A DNA stretch of 64,000 nucleotides from Actinomycetes bacterium. GTDB lineage: Bacteria; Actinomycetota; Acidimicrobiia; Acidimicrobiales; Palsa-688. The stretch covers positions 1 to 64,000 of the forward strand of contig JAKBBA010000013.1 of the NCBI GenBank assembly GCA_021808665.1, in the 5' to 3' direction. This document shows positions 17,182 to 26,242 of this stretch, in pieces; the first letter of the stretch is position 1, and each line of letters begins with the position of its first letter. Under the pieces are notes generated by a model. It had not been told where the DNA came from. It searched no databases and worked only from the letters and a program-made list of their open reading frames with translations. The position numbers and the translations under genes were made by a program.

Positions 17182-17730
17182 ATGCCGGACGACGACATAT
17201 CGCAGGTAGGTGGCATGTGCTTCGCTGGCCACGATGTTCCCCGGGGCGCCTTCTTTTGCCCGCGCTGCGGCGCCCCAGCTGTTCAAGCGAGCGCCGAGCA
17301 CACCGCCAACGCGGCCCCCGAGGGGATCTGGAACGGCGCGACCGGCTACACCCCGACAAGCTCATTTTCTCCCCATCCGCTCTACCCCCCGCCGACACCG
17401 CCAGCCTCGTGCCCTCCAGCACCGCTGCAACCACCCCATCTTCGTAAGCCTTTCGGCTTCTATCCACCGTACGGCTACCTGGCCGCCCGAAGGCGTGACA
17501 CCAACCCGCTTGCCCTTCTGGCCCTAGCCGCAGGGGCTATCTGGGTTTTCTGGATCGGTTCGCTAGCCGCGGTGGTCCTCGGTCACGTTGCGCTCTACCA
17601 GATCAGGGCGAACAGGCGCATAGGGCGGCTGCAGGCTGGGTCAGGCGCCGCCGTCGCAGCCCTCGTACTCGGATACATCGGCCTAGCGGTCCTGGTCGTC
17701 GCCATCGTCGCGGGCGTCGTGAGCAGCTAG
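17182..17730 (+). CDS. Zinc-ribbon, DUF4190-type membrane protein
   Basis: 182 residues in three parts: an N-terminal zinc ribbon with Cys13, His17, Cys26 and Cys29 (FCPRCG); a Pro-rich linker to about residue 95; and two membrane helices joined by the conserved turn HVALYQIRANRRIGRLQAGSG seen in DUF4190 proteins. Function is unknown; such proteins are common in actinobacteria. A GGGAG site precedes the ATG. Confidence 0.7.
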   Translation: MPDDDISQVGGMCFAGHDVPRGAFFCPRCGAPAVQASAEHTANAAPEGIWNGATGYTPTSSFSPHPLYPPPTPPASCPPAPLQPPHLRKPFGFYPPYGYLAARRRDTNPLALLALAAGAIWVFWIGSLAAVVLGHVALYQIRANRRIGRLQAGSGAAVAALVLGYIGLAVLVVAIVAGVVSS

Positions 17731-17738
17731 CCGGCTGC

Positions 17739-17945
17739 TCACGAGCTAGGCGAAACCCACGGTCGGGTCCGCTGCACGGCGTGGGGCTTGGACCACCACC
17801 TCCCGGAGAACCTCCAATCCGTCGGGTCGACTACTGCGGTCGCCTCTTGAGGTTTACGCGGCCACAAGAACTCGGCCGCGGCGATTATCGCGGCTACTTC
17901 CTCGGGTGACGGATCCCGCAACTGCGAGCGCGCCGGCGAGCTCAA
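17739..17945 (-). CDS. Acyl-CoA carboxylase epsilon-like subunit
   Basis: A 68-residue protein with PSPEEVAAIIAAAEFLWP and a C-terminal WRFSGRWW, the signature of the small epsilon subunits that stabilise actinobacterial acyl-CoA carboxylase complexes. Its ATG overlaps the stop of the carboxyltransferase gene by 4 bp, so both are made together. Small size and context fit well; other epsilon proteins diverge strongly, so the sequence match itself is short. Confidence 0.75.
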   Translation of the reverse strand: MSSPARSQLRDPSPEEVAAIIAAAEFLWPRKPQEATAVVDPTDWRFSGRWWSKPHAVQRTRPWVSPSS

Positions 17946-19498
17946 AGCGGCACGTTCCCGTGCTTGCGTTTCGGTAGCTCCTCCCGCTTCGAACGAAGCA
18001 GGTCCAACGAACGGGTCAGCACCTTGCGGGTGTCGGCCGGGTCGATGACGTCGTCGACGTAACCTCTCTCTGCGGCGAGGTACGGGTTGGCGAAGCGCTC
18101 GGTGTATTCCTCTACGAGCTCGGCGCGCCGGGCGGCAGGGTCAGGCGCGGTGGCCAGCTCACGACGGTAGACGATGTCAACCGCCCCCTGTGGGCCCATT
18201 ACGGCCAGCTCGGCTGAAGGCCAGGCGAAAGCCAGGTCAGCCCCTATCGACTTGGAGTTCATAACTACATAGGCCCCACCGTAAGCCTTACGGGTGATCA
18301 CCTGTATACGCGGGACAGTCGCTTCGCAGTAGGCGTACAGGAGCTTCGCACCGTGGCGGATGATGCCCCCGTACTCCTGGTCGGTTCCGGGCATGAACCC
18401 GGGGACGTCCACGAAGGTGACCAGCGGGATGTTGAAGGAGTCGCAGGTGCGCACGAAACGGGCGCCTTTCTCCGAGCTTTCGATATCAAGAACCCCCGCC
18501 AGGTTCTGTGGCTGATTGCCTACTATCCCCACCACGTTCCCGTCGATCCGAGCGAACCCGCACACGAGGTTCATCGCCCACAAGGAGTGGTATTCGACGA
18601 AGTCCCCATCGTCGACGACGGCGGCTATAACCTTCTTCATGTCGTAGGGCTGGTTGGGACTGGCGGGTATCAGCGCCGTCAGTTCCGGAGTGGACCGGTC
18701 AGGGTCATCTCCAGTGGACGCCCTCGGAGGCTCTTCCATGTTGTTCGAAGGCAAGAAGCCGAGAAGGTAACGGACCTCGTCGAGGCATCCCTTCTCGTCA
18801 GCAGCGACGAATGCGGCCACGCCGGACTTGGTCGCATGCGTTAGCGCACCCCCGAGAGCCTCGAGAGTGACCTCCTCGCCGGTCACGGTCTTGACGACAT
18901 CCGGTCCCGTGATGAACATCTGTGACGTGTCACGGACCATGAAGATGAAGTCGGTCATGGCCGGGCTGTACACGGCGCCACCGGCGCACGAACCCATGAT
19001 CACGCTGATCTGGGGTATCACTCCCGAGGAGGAGACGTTCCGCTTGAATATGCCTCCGAAGTAGTGCAAGCCCACAACACCTTCTTGGACTCGGGCTCCG
19101 CCGCCGTCGTTGATACCGATCATCGGCACGCCGAGCGACACGGCGAGGTCCATGATCTTGTGGACCTTCTCGCCGAACACCTCTCCGAGGGACCCGCCAT
19201 TTACGGTGAAATCCTGGGAGAAAACGCACACCTTGCGCCCGTCGATCGTGCCGAACCCTGTTACAACACCGTCGGTGTAGGGCCGCTTCTCGTCGGACAA
19301 TCCGGGCGCCCGGGTTCGCGCCAGCATGTCGAGCTCCTGAAAGGATCCTTCGTCTAGGAGGTAGTCGATCCGTTCCCTGGCAGTCATCTTGCCTTTGGCG
19401 TGCTGGCGTTCGATGGCGTGGGGTGCTCCAGCGTGCAAAGCCGCCTCGCGTCGTCGTGCCAGCTCGGCGAGGCGTTCGGTCATCGGGTGCTCTGACAT
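17942..19498 (-). CDS. pccB: Acyl-CoA (propionyl-CoA) carboxylase carboxyltransferase beta subunit
   Basis: 518 residues, the usual length. It shows both crotonase-fold halves: GGSLGEVFGEKVHKIMDLA and INDGGGARVQEGV in the first, VTFVDVPGFMPGTDQE and the final AERGYVDDVIDP in the second. It transfers carboxyl from biotin to acyl-CoA. The methylmalonyl-CoA epimerase at 25037 fits a propionyl-CoA to succinyl-CoA route. The biotin-carboxylase alpha subunit is not in the window. The gene is divergent from aat. Confidence 0.92.
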   Translation of the reverse strand: MSEHPMTERLAELARRREAALHAGAPHAIERQHAKGKMTARERIDYLLDEGSFQELDMLARTRAPGLSDEKRPYTDGVVTGFGTIDGRKVCVFSQDFTVNGGSLGEVFGEKVHKIMDLAVSLGVPMIGINDGGGARVQEGVVGLHYFGGIFKRNVSSSGVIPQISVIMGSCAGGAVYSPAMTDFIFMVRDTSQMFITGPDVVKTVTGEEVTLEALGGALTHATKSGVAAFVAADEKGCLDEVRYLLGFLPSNNMEEPPRASTGDDPDRSTPELTALIPASPNQPYDMKKVIAAVVDDGDFVEYHSLWAMNLVCGFARIDGNVVGIVGNQPQNLAGVLDIESSEKGARFVRTCDSFNIPLVTFVDVPGFMPGTDQEYGGIIRHGAKLLYAYCEATVPRIQVITRKAYGGAYVVMNSKSIGADLAFAWPSAELAVMGPQGAVDIVYRRELATAPDPAARRAELVEEYTERFANPYLAAERGYVDDVIDPADTRKVLTRSLDLLRSKREELPKRKHGNVPL

Positions 19499-19611
19499 TG
19501 CGATTAAGGCTAGTGGCGCCGGGCGTTAGCCGCCTGCCGGATCGGTTTTTGTGCAAATGTGTCGGGGTGACATCCAAGCGGCTCTCACCGGCTTCGGCAG
19601 CGGGTCCTTGC

Positions 19612-20340
19612 GTGCCGCGCCTTGCCGTCGAGCCACCCGAGAGCCGCTGGGCCTTCCCGGCTGAGCCACCAACGCGAAACGGCCGTTCCCCGCGGCGCGG
19701 GGCTCCGAACCCGTCCGGAGCCGAAGAAGTAGTCGGCGTCGGTGCGGACTTGGAGCCGGGGACGCTTCTGCGCGCCTATCGTACGGGAGTGTTCCCGATG
19801 CCGGCTGGTGGGGGAACCCTGGCTTGGTGGGCTCCTGACCCTCGAGGGATCCTTCCCCTCGACGGGCTGAGAGTGTCGCGTTCGCTAAGGAGGTCCTGCC
19901 GGCGCTACACGGTGACCCTAGACGTGGACTTCGAGGCCGTGATAGGCGCATGCTCTGACCTGCGCCGGCGGGGAGCGTGGATAGACGAGCCGATCCGCTC
20001 CGCCTACCTCCGCCTGCACGAACTCGGGTGGGCACACAGCATCGAGGCGTGGGACGGCGACGGTGTCCTAGCGGGCGGCTTGTATGGTGTCGCCGTCGGC
20101 GGGCTCTTCGCCGGCGAGTCGATGTTCCATCACCAGACGGATGCTTCGAAGGTGGCTCTTGTCGGCTTGGTGGACCTGCTGGTCGACGCCGGCTCCTGCC
20201 TGCTCGACGTTCAGTGGGCGACGGATCATCTTACGAGCCTGGGTGTCGTGGAGATACCCAGACGCGATTACCTCGAAAGACTCAAAGACGCCGTCAGCCG
20301 GCCCCAGCCAGCATTATTCGGTGGTCGAAGCGGGCTATAG
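19612..20340 (+). CDS. aat: Leucyl/phenylalanyl-tRNA-protein transferase
   Basis: About 242 residues with the family blocks SRWAFP, GADLEPGTLLRAYRTGVFPM, WWAPDPRGILPLDGLRVSRSL, ELGWAHSIEAWDGD, GGLYGVAVGGLFAGESMF and EIPRRDYL. It adds Leu or Phe to proteins starting with Arg or Lys, marking them for ClpAP-type degradation. No ATG is available; GTG at 19612 puts SRWAFP about 11 residues in, as in known enzymes. GTG at 19567 is the alternative. It runs convergent with the exonuclease gene, 7 bp apart. Confidence 0.9.
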   Translation: MPRLAVEPPESRWAFPAEPPTRNGRSPRRGAPNPSGAEEVVGVGADLEPGTLLRAYRTGVFPMPAGGGTLAWWAPDPRGILPLDGLRVSRSLRRSCRRYTVTLDVDFEAVIGACSDLRRRGAWIDEPIRSAYLRLHELGWAHSIEAWDGDGVLAGGLYGVAVGGLFAGESMFHHQTDASKVALVGLVDLLVDAGSCLLDVQWATDHLTSLGVVEIPRRDYLERLKDAVSRPQPALFGGRSGL

Positions 20341-20347
20341 GGGCCCT

Positions 20348-21229
20348 CTATGCGAGACGGCTAGCCAAACGGGCCGCTCGACTCGCCAGGCCCCGCTGTT
20401 CGAGCTGCCGCTCGCAGAACTCCCCGAACTCGTCGCTGAGACCGCTCCAGCGTAACTGCTCCACCGAAGAGCACACCTGCGGTTCTCGTCTGAGAGTCGC
20501 GAGGTCTCGGAAGAGAGTCGCCAAATCCCGGGACACGGCGAGGGTCGAAGCCAGTTTCATCGCTCCCCGTATCGGAACGTCCCAGCGGCCAGGCTCGTCA
20601 GGGATGGCCTCCAAGTGACGGTACCGGGCCAGGACGGCAGCGGTCGAACGGGCACCCCACCCGACCAGGCCTGGATACCCGTCGGCCGTGTCTCCGACCA
20701 GCGCAAGGTAGTCGGGTATGGACTCGGGGTCGACGCCGAACTTGGCCCGGACTCCGTCTTCGTGGATCACCGTCCGCCGTCGCCGGTCCAGCTGGACCAC
20801 GCGGGTTCCCTGGACGCACTGGGCCAAGTCCTTGTCCGGAGTGCAGATGAACACCTGCCCGACCGCTGAGTCGGCCGCTGCGCACTGCGCTGCCGAGGCG
20901 AGCGCGTCGTCGGCCTCAAGCTCCACCATCGCCCAGACGACCACCCCTAGAAGGCCAAGAGCCTCTTCGAGCAGGCCAAACTGGCCTTTGAGGACCGGGT
21001 CGACTCCTTCGCCAGTCTTGTAGCCGTCCCACATCTCATTTCGGAACGACTCGATAACGTGATCGGTAGCCACGCCCACATAAGGACCGCCGTCGTCCAT
21101 CAAAGCGATCATCGATCCGACCACTCCTCTGACGGCCCCTATCTCGTGGCCGTGCGAGTTGACGTGGGACGGTGCGCCGTAAAAGTGTCGGAACAGTTCG
21201 TAGGTCCCGTCGACCAGGTACACGTTCAT
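20348..21229 (-). CDS. 5'-3' exonuclease (Pol I N-terminal / FEN family)
   Basis: 293 residues matching the stand-alone 5'-nuclease fold: MNVYLVDGTYELFRHFYG at the start, ATDH, YKTGEG, the acidic metal sites ELEADDALASAA and TPDKDLAQCV, and the helix-hairpin-helix-like GDTADGYPGLVGWGARSTA. It should remove flaps or RNA primers. Length and order of motifs are normal for the family. It lies convergent with aat. Confidence 0.88.
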   Translation of the reverse strand: MNVYLVDGTYELFRHFYGAPSHVNSHGHEIGAVRGVVGSMIALMDDGGPYVGVATDHVIESFRNEMWDGYKTGEGVDPVLKGQFGLLEEALGLLGVVVWAMVELEADDALASAAQCAAADSAVGQVFICTPDKDLAQCVQGTRVVQLDRRRRTVIHEDGVRAKFGVDPESIPDYLALVGDTADGYPGLVGWGARSTAAVLARYRHLEAIPDEPGRWDVPIRGAMKLASTLAVSRDLATLFRDLATLRREPQVCSSVEQLRWSGLSDEFGEFCERQLEQRGLASRAARLASRLA

Positions 21230-21274
21230 GTCAGCGCAGCGGCCCGAGGAACTCGGCCAGCTAGGGCCCTACTG

Positions 21275-21358
21275 TCAGTTAGAACGTAGCTTTTGAGCGG
21301 CAAACAGTCCGAGCCCGGCCAGAACAGCGAGAATAAGTAGCTTCTTCACCCTTCTCAC
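21275..21358 (-). CDS. Possible tiny single-helix membrane peptide
   Basis: A short frame encodes 27 residues (GTG at 21358) or 24 residues (GTG at 21349): a Lys pair, a hydrophobic run (LLILAVLAGLGLFAA), then QKLRSN and a stop. This looks like actinobacterial one-helix micropeptides that start with MKKLL. It lies between the DUF1501 gene and the exonuclease gene, upstream of the latter's start, on the minus strand. No convincing ribosome site is visible. Chance cannot be excluded. Confidence 0.35.
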   Translation of the reverse strand: MRRVKKLLILAVLAGLGLFAAQKLRSN

Positions 21359-21417
21359 TCTACCAGTAGCCGCATCTATCAGGTCCAGCCGGCGGTCGCA
21401 GCGGCGATGTCGAAATT

Positions 21418-22659
21418 TTAGATGAACGGGAGGGTCGGGAACGACCCGCCGAGCACTTTCTCGGGGTCCGCTCCAACCACCTTGTCCAAGACAGTGGCGT
21501 AGACGGATCGGAAGTCGATGTTGTGAAGCAGGTTCCCGTTCGGATCAAGCGAGGTGAGCGAGGGCTCATCGCCGTAAAACTGGCCGCCTTTGACCTTCGG
21601 GCCAGCGACGAACAGTGGAGCAGCGGTGCCATGGTCGGTTCCGCCGCTCGCGTTCTCGGCCGGGCGCCGTCCGAACTCCGAGTAGGTCATAACCACCACC
21701 CCTTGTGCCGCTTTTACTCCTTTCAGGCCGGAGAAGAACGAACTGAAAGCGCTGTCGAGGTCGGCCAGCAACTTCTCCTGGTTTGGCTTCTCGCCTGCGT
21801 GGGTGTCGAAGCTGGACAAGCTCACCTGGTATACCTGGGTCGGGGCCCCGGCTTTGATCAGCTCGGCGACCACCGCCATCTGCTCGGTCAGGGTTGCGGG
21901 GCCCGACGCCGTCCCAGCTGGCGTCGACGGTGTGGTGGCAGACGCAGCAAGCTTGTCGAGCTGGCCTTTGGCGTTGAGCAGGTCCGCTCCGCTGGTCGCC
22001 ACGGCGGCTGCCAGGCCGACCCGGTCCGATCCGGGGGCTTGAAGCGCGGCGTAGGCTCCTTGGAGCGTTGCGTCACCGGGAAGGGATAGCCGGGTGGAGG
22101 TGATCGCCGTGGCGGCGCTCTTCTCGCCGCGCAGCACCGGCGGCAGCGTGGTCCCGACGCTCAAGGCTCGCATAGGGTCGTCGGAGTACTCGTCCAGCCA
22201 TTTGCCGAGCCATCCCGGTCCCGAACCGTCTGTGGGGTTTGCCGTCTGCCAGATGTCCATTCCCTCGAAATGGCTGAGGACGGGATTGGGGTATCCGACT
22301 CCTCGAAGCACCGCGAGCGTGCCGGCTCCCCACAGGGCGTGCAACCCTTTCAGCTGTGGGTTGAACCCGAGACCATCAGCGAGGGGCAGCACCTGGTCTG
22401 GCTGGTAGCCGAGGTTGGGTCGCAGCTTCAGATAGTTCGGGTCCTGGTATGGGATCACCGTATTGAGGCCGTCGTTGCCGCCGTAAAGCGTTACCAGTAC
22501 CAAGGGACCACTTCCCGGAGAAGCAGTCTGGGAGGGGCCATGGGCGCCGCTGAGGACGTCCGTCCAATGTCCGAGGACGGCACCGGTCGCCAACGCTGCC
22601 GTAGCCGCGCCGGCGCCGACGAGGAAACGTCGCCTGGTGAAGATGACGTCCCTGGTCAT
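21418..22659 (-). CDS. DUF1501-family protein with Tat signal
   Basis: 413 residues. A twin-arginine signal (FTRRRFLVGAG) is followed by a sulfatase/phosphatase-like fold of the DUF1501 family: LVTLYGGNDGLNTVIPY, then VVVMTYSEFGRRPAENASGGTDHGTA near the C-terminus. The protein is exported folded. Its ATG overlaps the stop of the upstream DUF1800 gene as ATGA; the longer open frame upstream is not used. DUF1501 and DUF1800 genes nearly always occur as a pair; their joint function is not established. Confidence 0.88.
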   Translation of the reverse strand: MTRDVIFTRRRFLVGAGAATAALATGAVLGHWTDVLSGAHGPSQTASPGSGPLVLVTLYGGNDGLNTVIPYQDPNYLKLRPNLGYQPDQVLPLADGLGFNPQLKGLHALWGAGTLAVLRGVGYPNPVLSHFEGMDIWQTANPTDGSGPGWLGKWLDEYSDDPMRALSVGTTLPPVLRGEKSAATAITSTRLSLPGDATLQGAYAALQAPGSDRVGLAAAVATSGADLLNAKGQLDKLAASATTPSTPAGTASGPATLTEQMAVVAELIKAGAPTQVYQVSLSSFDTHAGEKPNQEKLLADLDSAFSSFFSGLKGVKAAQGVVVMTYSEFGRRPAENASGGTDHGTAAPLFVAGPKVKGGQFYGDEPSLTSLDPNGNLLHNIDFRSVYATVLDKVVGADPEKVLGGSFPTLPFI

Positions 22660-24038
22660 GCGATCACATACTCCGGTGAGCTGAGGGCGAGCGCTACCAG
22701 TTCGGAAGGCCGGTCGGCGACCTGCGCGAGGGCCGAGCGCGTCGTGAGCCCCCATCCGTCGACGCCTAGAAAGTTGGCGGCAGCGTCGAGACGCTCCGCG
22801 GATGGCACTGAGCTGACTGGGCTGATGTCCCCGCGCTCGGCGAGGATCAGAGCTACCTCGAAGCGCCTCAGGGCTGTGACAGTGTCGAGCCAGTAGGTGT
22901 TCTGACCCCAGCCGCCAACGTTCGGGGGGTTGAAAAGGGTCTGACCGAGCGTGGTGGCAAGCGCCGAAAGTGCTACCGGCTTCACCTTCGTCTTACCGCC
23001 GGCTGTGCCGGCGCCGGCCGTACCTTGGGTGGTACCGGAGCTCGACAACGGCTGGAGCGTGGAGTCCAAGCCGAGGGTTCGAGCCGCCCCGGCGAGATAC
23101 TCGACCGGCTGTTTCACCAGCCCCGAGCGCGTCGTGTCGCTACGGAAGTCCGGGTGCAAGAAGATCGCCTTGAGGGCTGCTGACACGGACATCCCCGTCC
23201 CGTAGGCGTCGAGAAGGTCGGTGACCACCTGCTCGGCGGGGCTCACCGGGTAGGCAAAGTGGCTCCAAAGCTTCGACAGCACGAACCGGGGTGATGCGGG
23301 GTTGGTTACGGCTATGGAGACGATGTCGTTACCGTTCCAGTCGCCGGTCTGGCCGAGGTAGGTCTTGGTGGCGTAGTCGTGCTGTGCCCGCTGGAACACG
23401 TAGCGGTCCGCCGTCGTGTTGTACGTCCAACCCGTGAAGCCCTCGCCGGCGGCGACGACGTCGTTTTGGGTGTAGTTGCCCAACCCGAGAGTGAAGAGCT
23501 CCATCATCTCTCGGCCGAAGTTCTCGTTGGGGTGGGCCTTCTTGTCGGTGATGGTGTCCAGCCAAACCATCATCGCCCCGTCCTTGGCTACGGCCTGCAT
23601 CAGCGTCTCGAAGCTGCCTGAACCCGCCGTGCGAAACAGCTGGTTTTGCAGGTACATGAGCTTCGGGTACCGCACCTTGGACACGGCGGTCGCAAAGTGG
23701 CCGTGCCAGAAGAGGGTGAGCCTTTCGCGCAGCGGCGTGGACGTGGTGATCATCTTGTTCATCCACCAGGCTTGGAGGCTTTGGGTGTCGGCGGTGATCG
23801 CCTTGTTGAAGGCTTTCAGGGCCGTGAGGTCCCCTTTCTTGGGCCGGACGGGCAGGGTCAGGGTCGGCTCGGGGATGTGGGCGGACCCTGGGTCTGCTGC
23901 GCCGCCAAGGCCGGCTATCAGCCCGTCGACTGCCGCCTCGTAACTGCCGGTCGACAGCCGGTCGAGCTCGTCCGAGCGAAGCCCGAACCCGGCTCGCCGG
24001 TACAGCAGTGCCACGTCGCTGCGGTTCTGGGAGACCAT
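22656..24038 (-). CDS. DUF1800-family protein
   Basis: 460 residues with the family landmarks LLYRRAGFGLRSDELDRL at the start, MNKMITTSTPLRERLTLFWHGHFATAVSKV, NENFGREMMELFTLGLGNYTQNDV and FNPPNVGGWGQNTYW. No signal peptide is evident, whereas its partner downstream has a Tat signal. It may be carried out with the partner or act inside the cell. First gene of the pair; transcription probably starts in the 45-bp gap after map. Confidence 0.88.
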   Translation of the reverse strand: MVSQNRSDVALLYRRAGFGLRSDELDRLSTGSYEAAVDGLIAGLGGAADPGSAHIPEPTLTLPVRPKKGDLTALKAFNKAITADTQSLQAWWMNKMITTSTPLRERLTLFWHGHFATAVSKVRYPKLMYLQNQLFRTAGSGSFETLMQAVAKDGAMMVWLDTITDKKAHPNENFGREMMELFTLGLGNYTQNDVVAAGEGFTGWTYNTTADRYVFQRAQHDYATKTYLGQTGDWNGNDIVSIAVTNPASPRFVLSKLWSHFAYPVSPAEQVVTDLLDAYGTGMSVSAALKAIFLHPDFRSDTTRSGLVKQPVEYLAGAARTLGLDSTLQPLSSSGTTQGTAGAGTAGGKTKVKPVALSALATTLGQTLFNPPNVGGWGQNTYWLDTVTALRRFEVALILAERGDISPVSSVPSAERLDAAANFLGVDGWGLTTRSALAQVADRPSELVALALSSPEYVIA

Positions 24039-24083
24039 GACAACATCATCGGCCCAAAAGATCAGGAAACTGTGATGGACCTG

Positions 24084-25040
24084 TCAGGGTTCGACCGTGA
24101 GGACCTCGGCTCCGGTTTCGGTTATGACCAGGGTGTGCTCGAACTGCGCGGTTCGCTTCCCGTCGGAGGTGACGGCCGTCCAGCCATTGTCCCACATACG
24201 CTCCCGCCAGGACCCGGCCGTGATCATCGGTTCGATCGTGAAGGTCATACCCGGCTTCATGATCGTCGTCGCCTGAGGGGTGTAATAGTGCGGCACGTTC
24301 GGGGGAAGGTGGAACTGCTCGCCGATCCCGTGACCCACGAACGCTCTGACCACGCCGTAGCCGTTCGCCTCGGCGTGGGCCTGGATGGCACGTCCGATGT
24401 CGGAGATCGGCCTCCCCGGCTTGGCCGCTGCTATGCCGAGCTCGCGGCATCGCCGTGTGACTTCGACGAGGCGCTGGGACTCGGGGTGGACGTCACCGGC
24501 GAAGAACGTCGCGTTGCAGTCGCCGTGCACACCTCCGATGTAGGCGGTGACGTCGATGTTGACGATGTCACCGTCGGCCAGGGGTCTGTCGTCGGGGATC
24601 CCGTGGCAGATCACCTCGTTGACCGAGGTGCACACCGACTTGGGGTAGCCGTGGTAGTTCAGCGTGGACGGGAAAGCGCCGCGGTCGATGTACGCCTGGT
24701 GCGCTATGCGGTCAAGTTCGTCTGTGGTCACTCCGGGTGCCACCGCTGCCCCGGTAACGGCTAGAACCTCCGCGGCCACTTTGCAGGCGACGCGCATGGC
24801 TTCGATGGTCTCGGGTGATTTGATCATCGGCTCGTCCCATCTGCGGGGCTTGCCGGTCAGGTAGTAGTCGGTCGGCTTGATCGTGTCGGGGACGCTCAGC
24901 ATCGGGCTGACACGACCGGGAAGGACCTTGCCTTCGTTGCCCTTGTGGCAGCGTTTGTACTTACGTCCGCTGCCGCACCAGCACAGGTCGTTGGATTTGA
25001 GCACCGCCCCGGCGCCGCTGCCAGCGTCTACAGACCTCAT
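24084..25040 (-). CDS. map: Methionine aminopeptidase type I with N-terminal SEC-C zinc motif
   Basis: 318 residues. Residues about 18-34 ([16 protein letters not shown]) are a SEC-C zinc-binding motif. The catalytic domain starts near residue 70 and shows [10 protein letters not shown], the metal-binding [28 protein letters not shown] and FEHT. It removes initiator methionine at the ribosome; the SEC-C tail is thought to aid ribosome or protein binding. The gene overlaps the methylmalonyl-CoA epimerase gene by 4 bp. Confidence 0.92.
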   Translation of the reverse strand: MRSVDAGSGAGAVLKSNDLCWCGSGRKYKRCHKGNEGKVLPGRVSPMLSVPDTIKPTDYYLTGKPRRWDEPMIKSPETIEAMRVACKVAAEVLAVTGAAVAPGVTTDELDRIAHQAYIDRGAFPSTLNYHGYPKSVCTSVNEVICHGIPDDRPLADGDIVNIDVTAYIGGVHGDCNATFFAGDVHPESQRLVEVTRRCRELGIAAAKPGRPISDIGRAIQAHAEANGYGVVRAFVGHGIGEQFHLPPNVPHYYTPQATTIMKPGMTFTIEPMITAGSWRERMWDNGWTAVTSDGKRTAQFEHTLVITETGAEVLTVEP

Positions 25041-25438
25041 TCTTGGACCAGCTCTATAAGGGTCCCGAAGGCCGTCTTGGGGTGCAGGAAAGCGACTGTC
25101 GTCCCCCGCGATCCGGGCCTGGGGTGGCTGTCTATCGCCCTCGCTCCGGAAGCTACTGCCGCGTCGAGGGCTGTGGCGCAGTCCTTCACTCTGTAGCCGA
25201 CGTGGTGTATCCCCTCGCCTTTGGTTTCGAGGAACTTGGCTACGGTGGAGTCGGGGCGGGTCGGGGTGAGCAGTTGCACGTAAGAGTCGGCCACGGCGAT
25301 GAGTGCCTCCTCGACGCCGTCGCTGTCGATGCGCTCCCTGTGGGACACTTCGGCGCCGAACGTCTCGGTGTACCAGCTGACCGCCGCGTCGAGATCCCGG
25401 ACTGCGATGGCTACATGGTCGACTTCGTCTAGAAGCAT
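25037..25438 (-). CDS. mce: Methylmalonyl-CoA epimerase
   Basis: 133 residues, VOC fold with metal ligands in VDHVAIAV (His), GIHHVGYRV (His) and LIELVQE (Glu), the spacing of methylmalonyl-CoA epimerases. It interconverts (S)- and (R)-methylmalonyl-CoA so that mutase can form succinyl-CoA. With the carboxylase at 17942 it implies propionyl-CoA use. It is translationally coupled to map and sits 9 bp downstream of a hydrolase gene, so it may be read from the sulfatase operon. Confidence 0.88.
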   Translation of the reverse strand: MLLDEVDHVAIAVRDLDAAVSWYTETFGAEVSHRERIDSDGVEEALIAVADSYVQLLTPTRPDSTVAKFLETKGEGIHHVGYRVKDCATALDAAVASGARAIDSHPRPGSRGTTVAFLHPKTAFGTLIELVQE

Positions 25439-25447
25439 CGCTTCAGC

Positions 25448-26227
25448 CTACCGGTGGTTCGCGAGGAACTCAGCGAACTCCGCTGCGACGCTCGGACCCT
25501 GCTCCGGTATCAGGGCATGCCCTGCGCCGCTGAGCACTGCGAGACGGCCTCTGTCGCCGAGAGCCTCCACGAGAGCCGTCGCGTTAGACGGCGGTGCGAT
25601 GCGATCCTCGGCTCCGACGAGAGCCAGCACCCTGATGGGATCCGGTGGAAGCCACCAGTCCTCGGTGGGTGTCGCAGCCACGGCAGCCGCCTGGGCGTCC
25701 GCCGCCTCGGGGTGCCAGCCGTCGCTCCACACGGCGGGGTCGTTGCCGGGAGCGAAGAACGCCGTGGCCACGGCATGGAGATGCTCCTCGGGGCTAGCCG
25801 TTAGGTCGAAGCAACGCCTGAGAGCCGCCCTGGCTTCCGCGTCGCCCGGGAAACGTCCGCCGCATCCGAGGAGCACCAAACCGCTGACGAGATCGGGGCG
25901 GTCCGCTGCGACGCAGCGGGCCACCCGGTTCCCGAATGCGTGACCTACGACCAACGCCGTCGTGTCCCTGCCCGCGGCGGCCTCGATCGCCCTGGCGACA
26001 GCGGCTGCTACCGAGTGCAGGTCAGATCCCGGCCGTGGGAGCGGGCTCGGCGGGACCCCGGGTAGCTCCACCTTCACGGCGGTCCAGCCGAGGCTCTTCG
26101 CCGTGTCCGCCAACAAGTCGAGATCTCTCACCGGACGGCCGAGCGAGGCGAGGTACACCACCGTTCCCTCGGGCGCAACAGAACCCAAGGGCCCCTCGAC
26201 GCTGTAGCTCAACTCCACTCCCGTCAC
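25448..26227 (-). CDS. Alpha/beta-hydrolase-fold protein with Ala at the nucleophile position
   Basis: 259 residues with alpha/beta-hydrolase character. The elbow reads G-H-A-F-G, so the expected serine is Ala97 (codon GCA at 25937-25939). The acid residue (GAEDRIAPP) and the histidine (GAGHALIP) remain where expected. It therefore cannot use the normal serine mechanism and may be a binding or lyase-type member, or inactive. The nucleotide reading is unambiguous. It lies between the arylsulfatase and epimerase genes, with 15-bp and 9-bp gaps. Confidence 0.75.
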   Translation of the reverse strand: MTGVELSYSVEGPLGSVAPEGTVVYLASLGRPVRDLDLLADTAKSLGWTAVKVELPGVPPSPLPRPGSDLHSVAAAVARAIEAAAGRDTTALVVGHAFGNRVARCVAADRPDLVSGLVLLGCGGRFPGDAEARAALRRCFDLTASPEEHLHAVATAFFAPGNDPAVWSDGWHPEAADAQAAAVAATPTEDWWLPPDPIRVLALVGAEDRIAPPSNATALVEALGDRGRLAVLSGAGHALIPEQGPSVAAEFAEFLANHR

Positions 26228-26242
26228 CTTGGACTTTCGCTC

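Noticed and set aside
20335..20352. Near-palindrome ATAGGGGCCCTCTAT at the aat/exonuclease junction
   Set aside because: Imperfect, short and without T-runs; too weak to call a terminator.
23646..24764. A 372-codon plus-strand open frame
   Set aside because: It is antisense to the DUF1800 and map genes, whose motifs are unmistakable.
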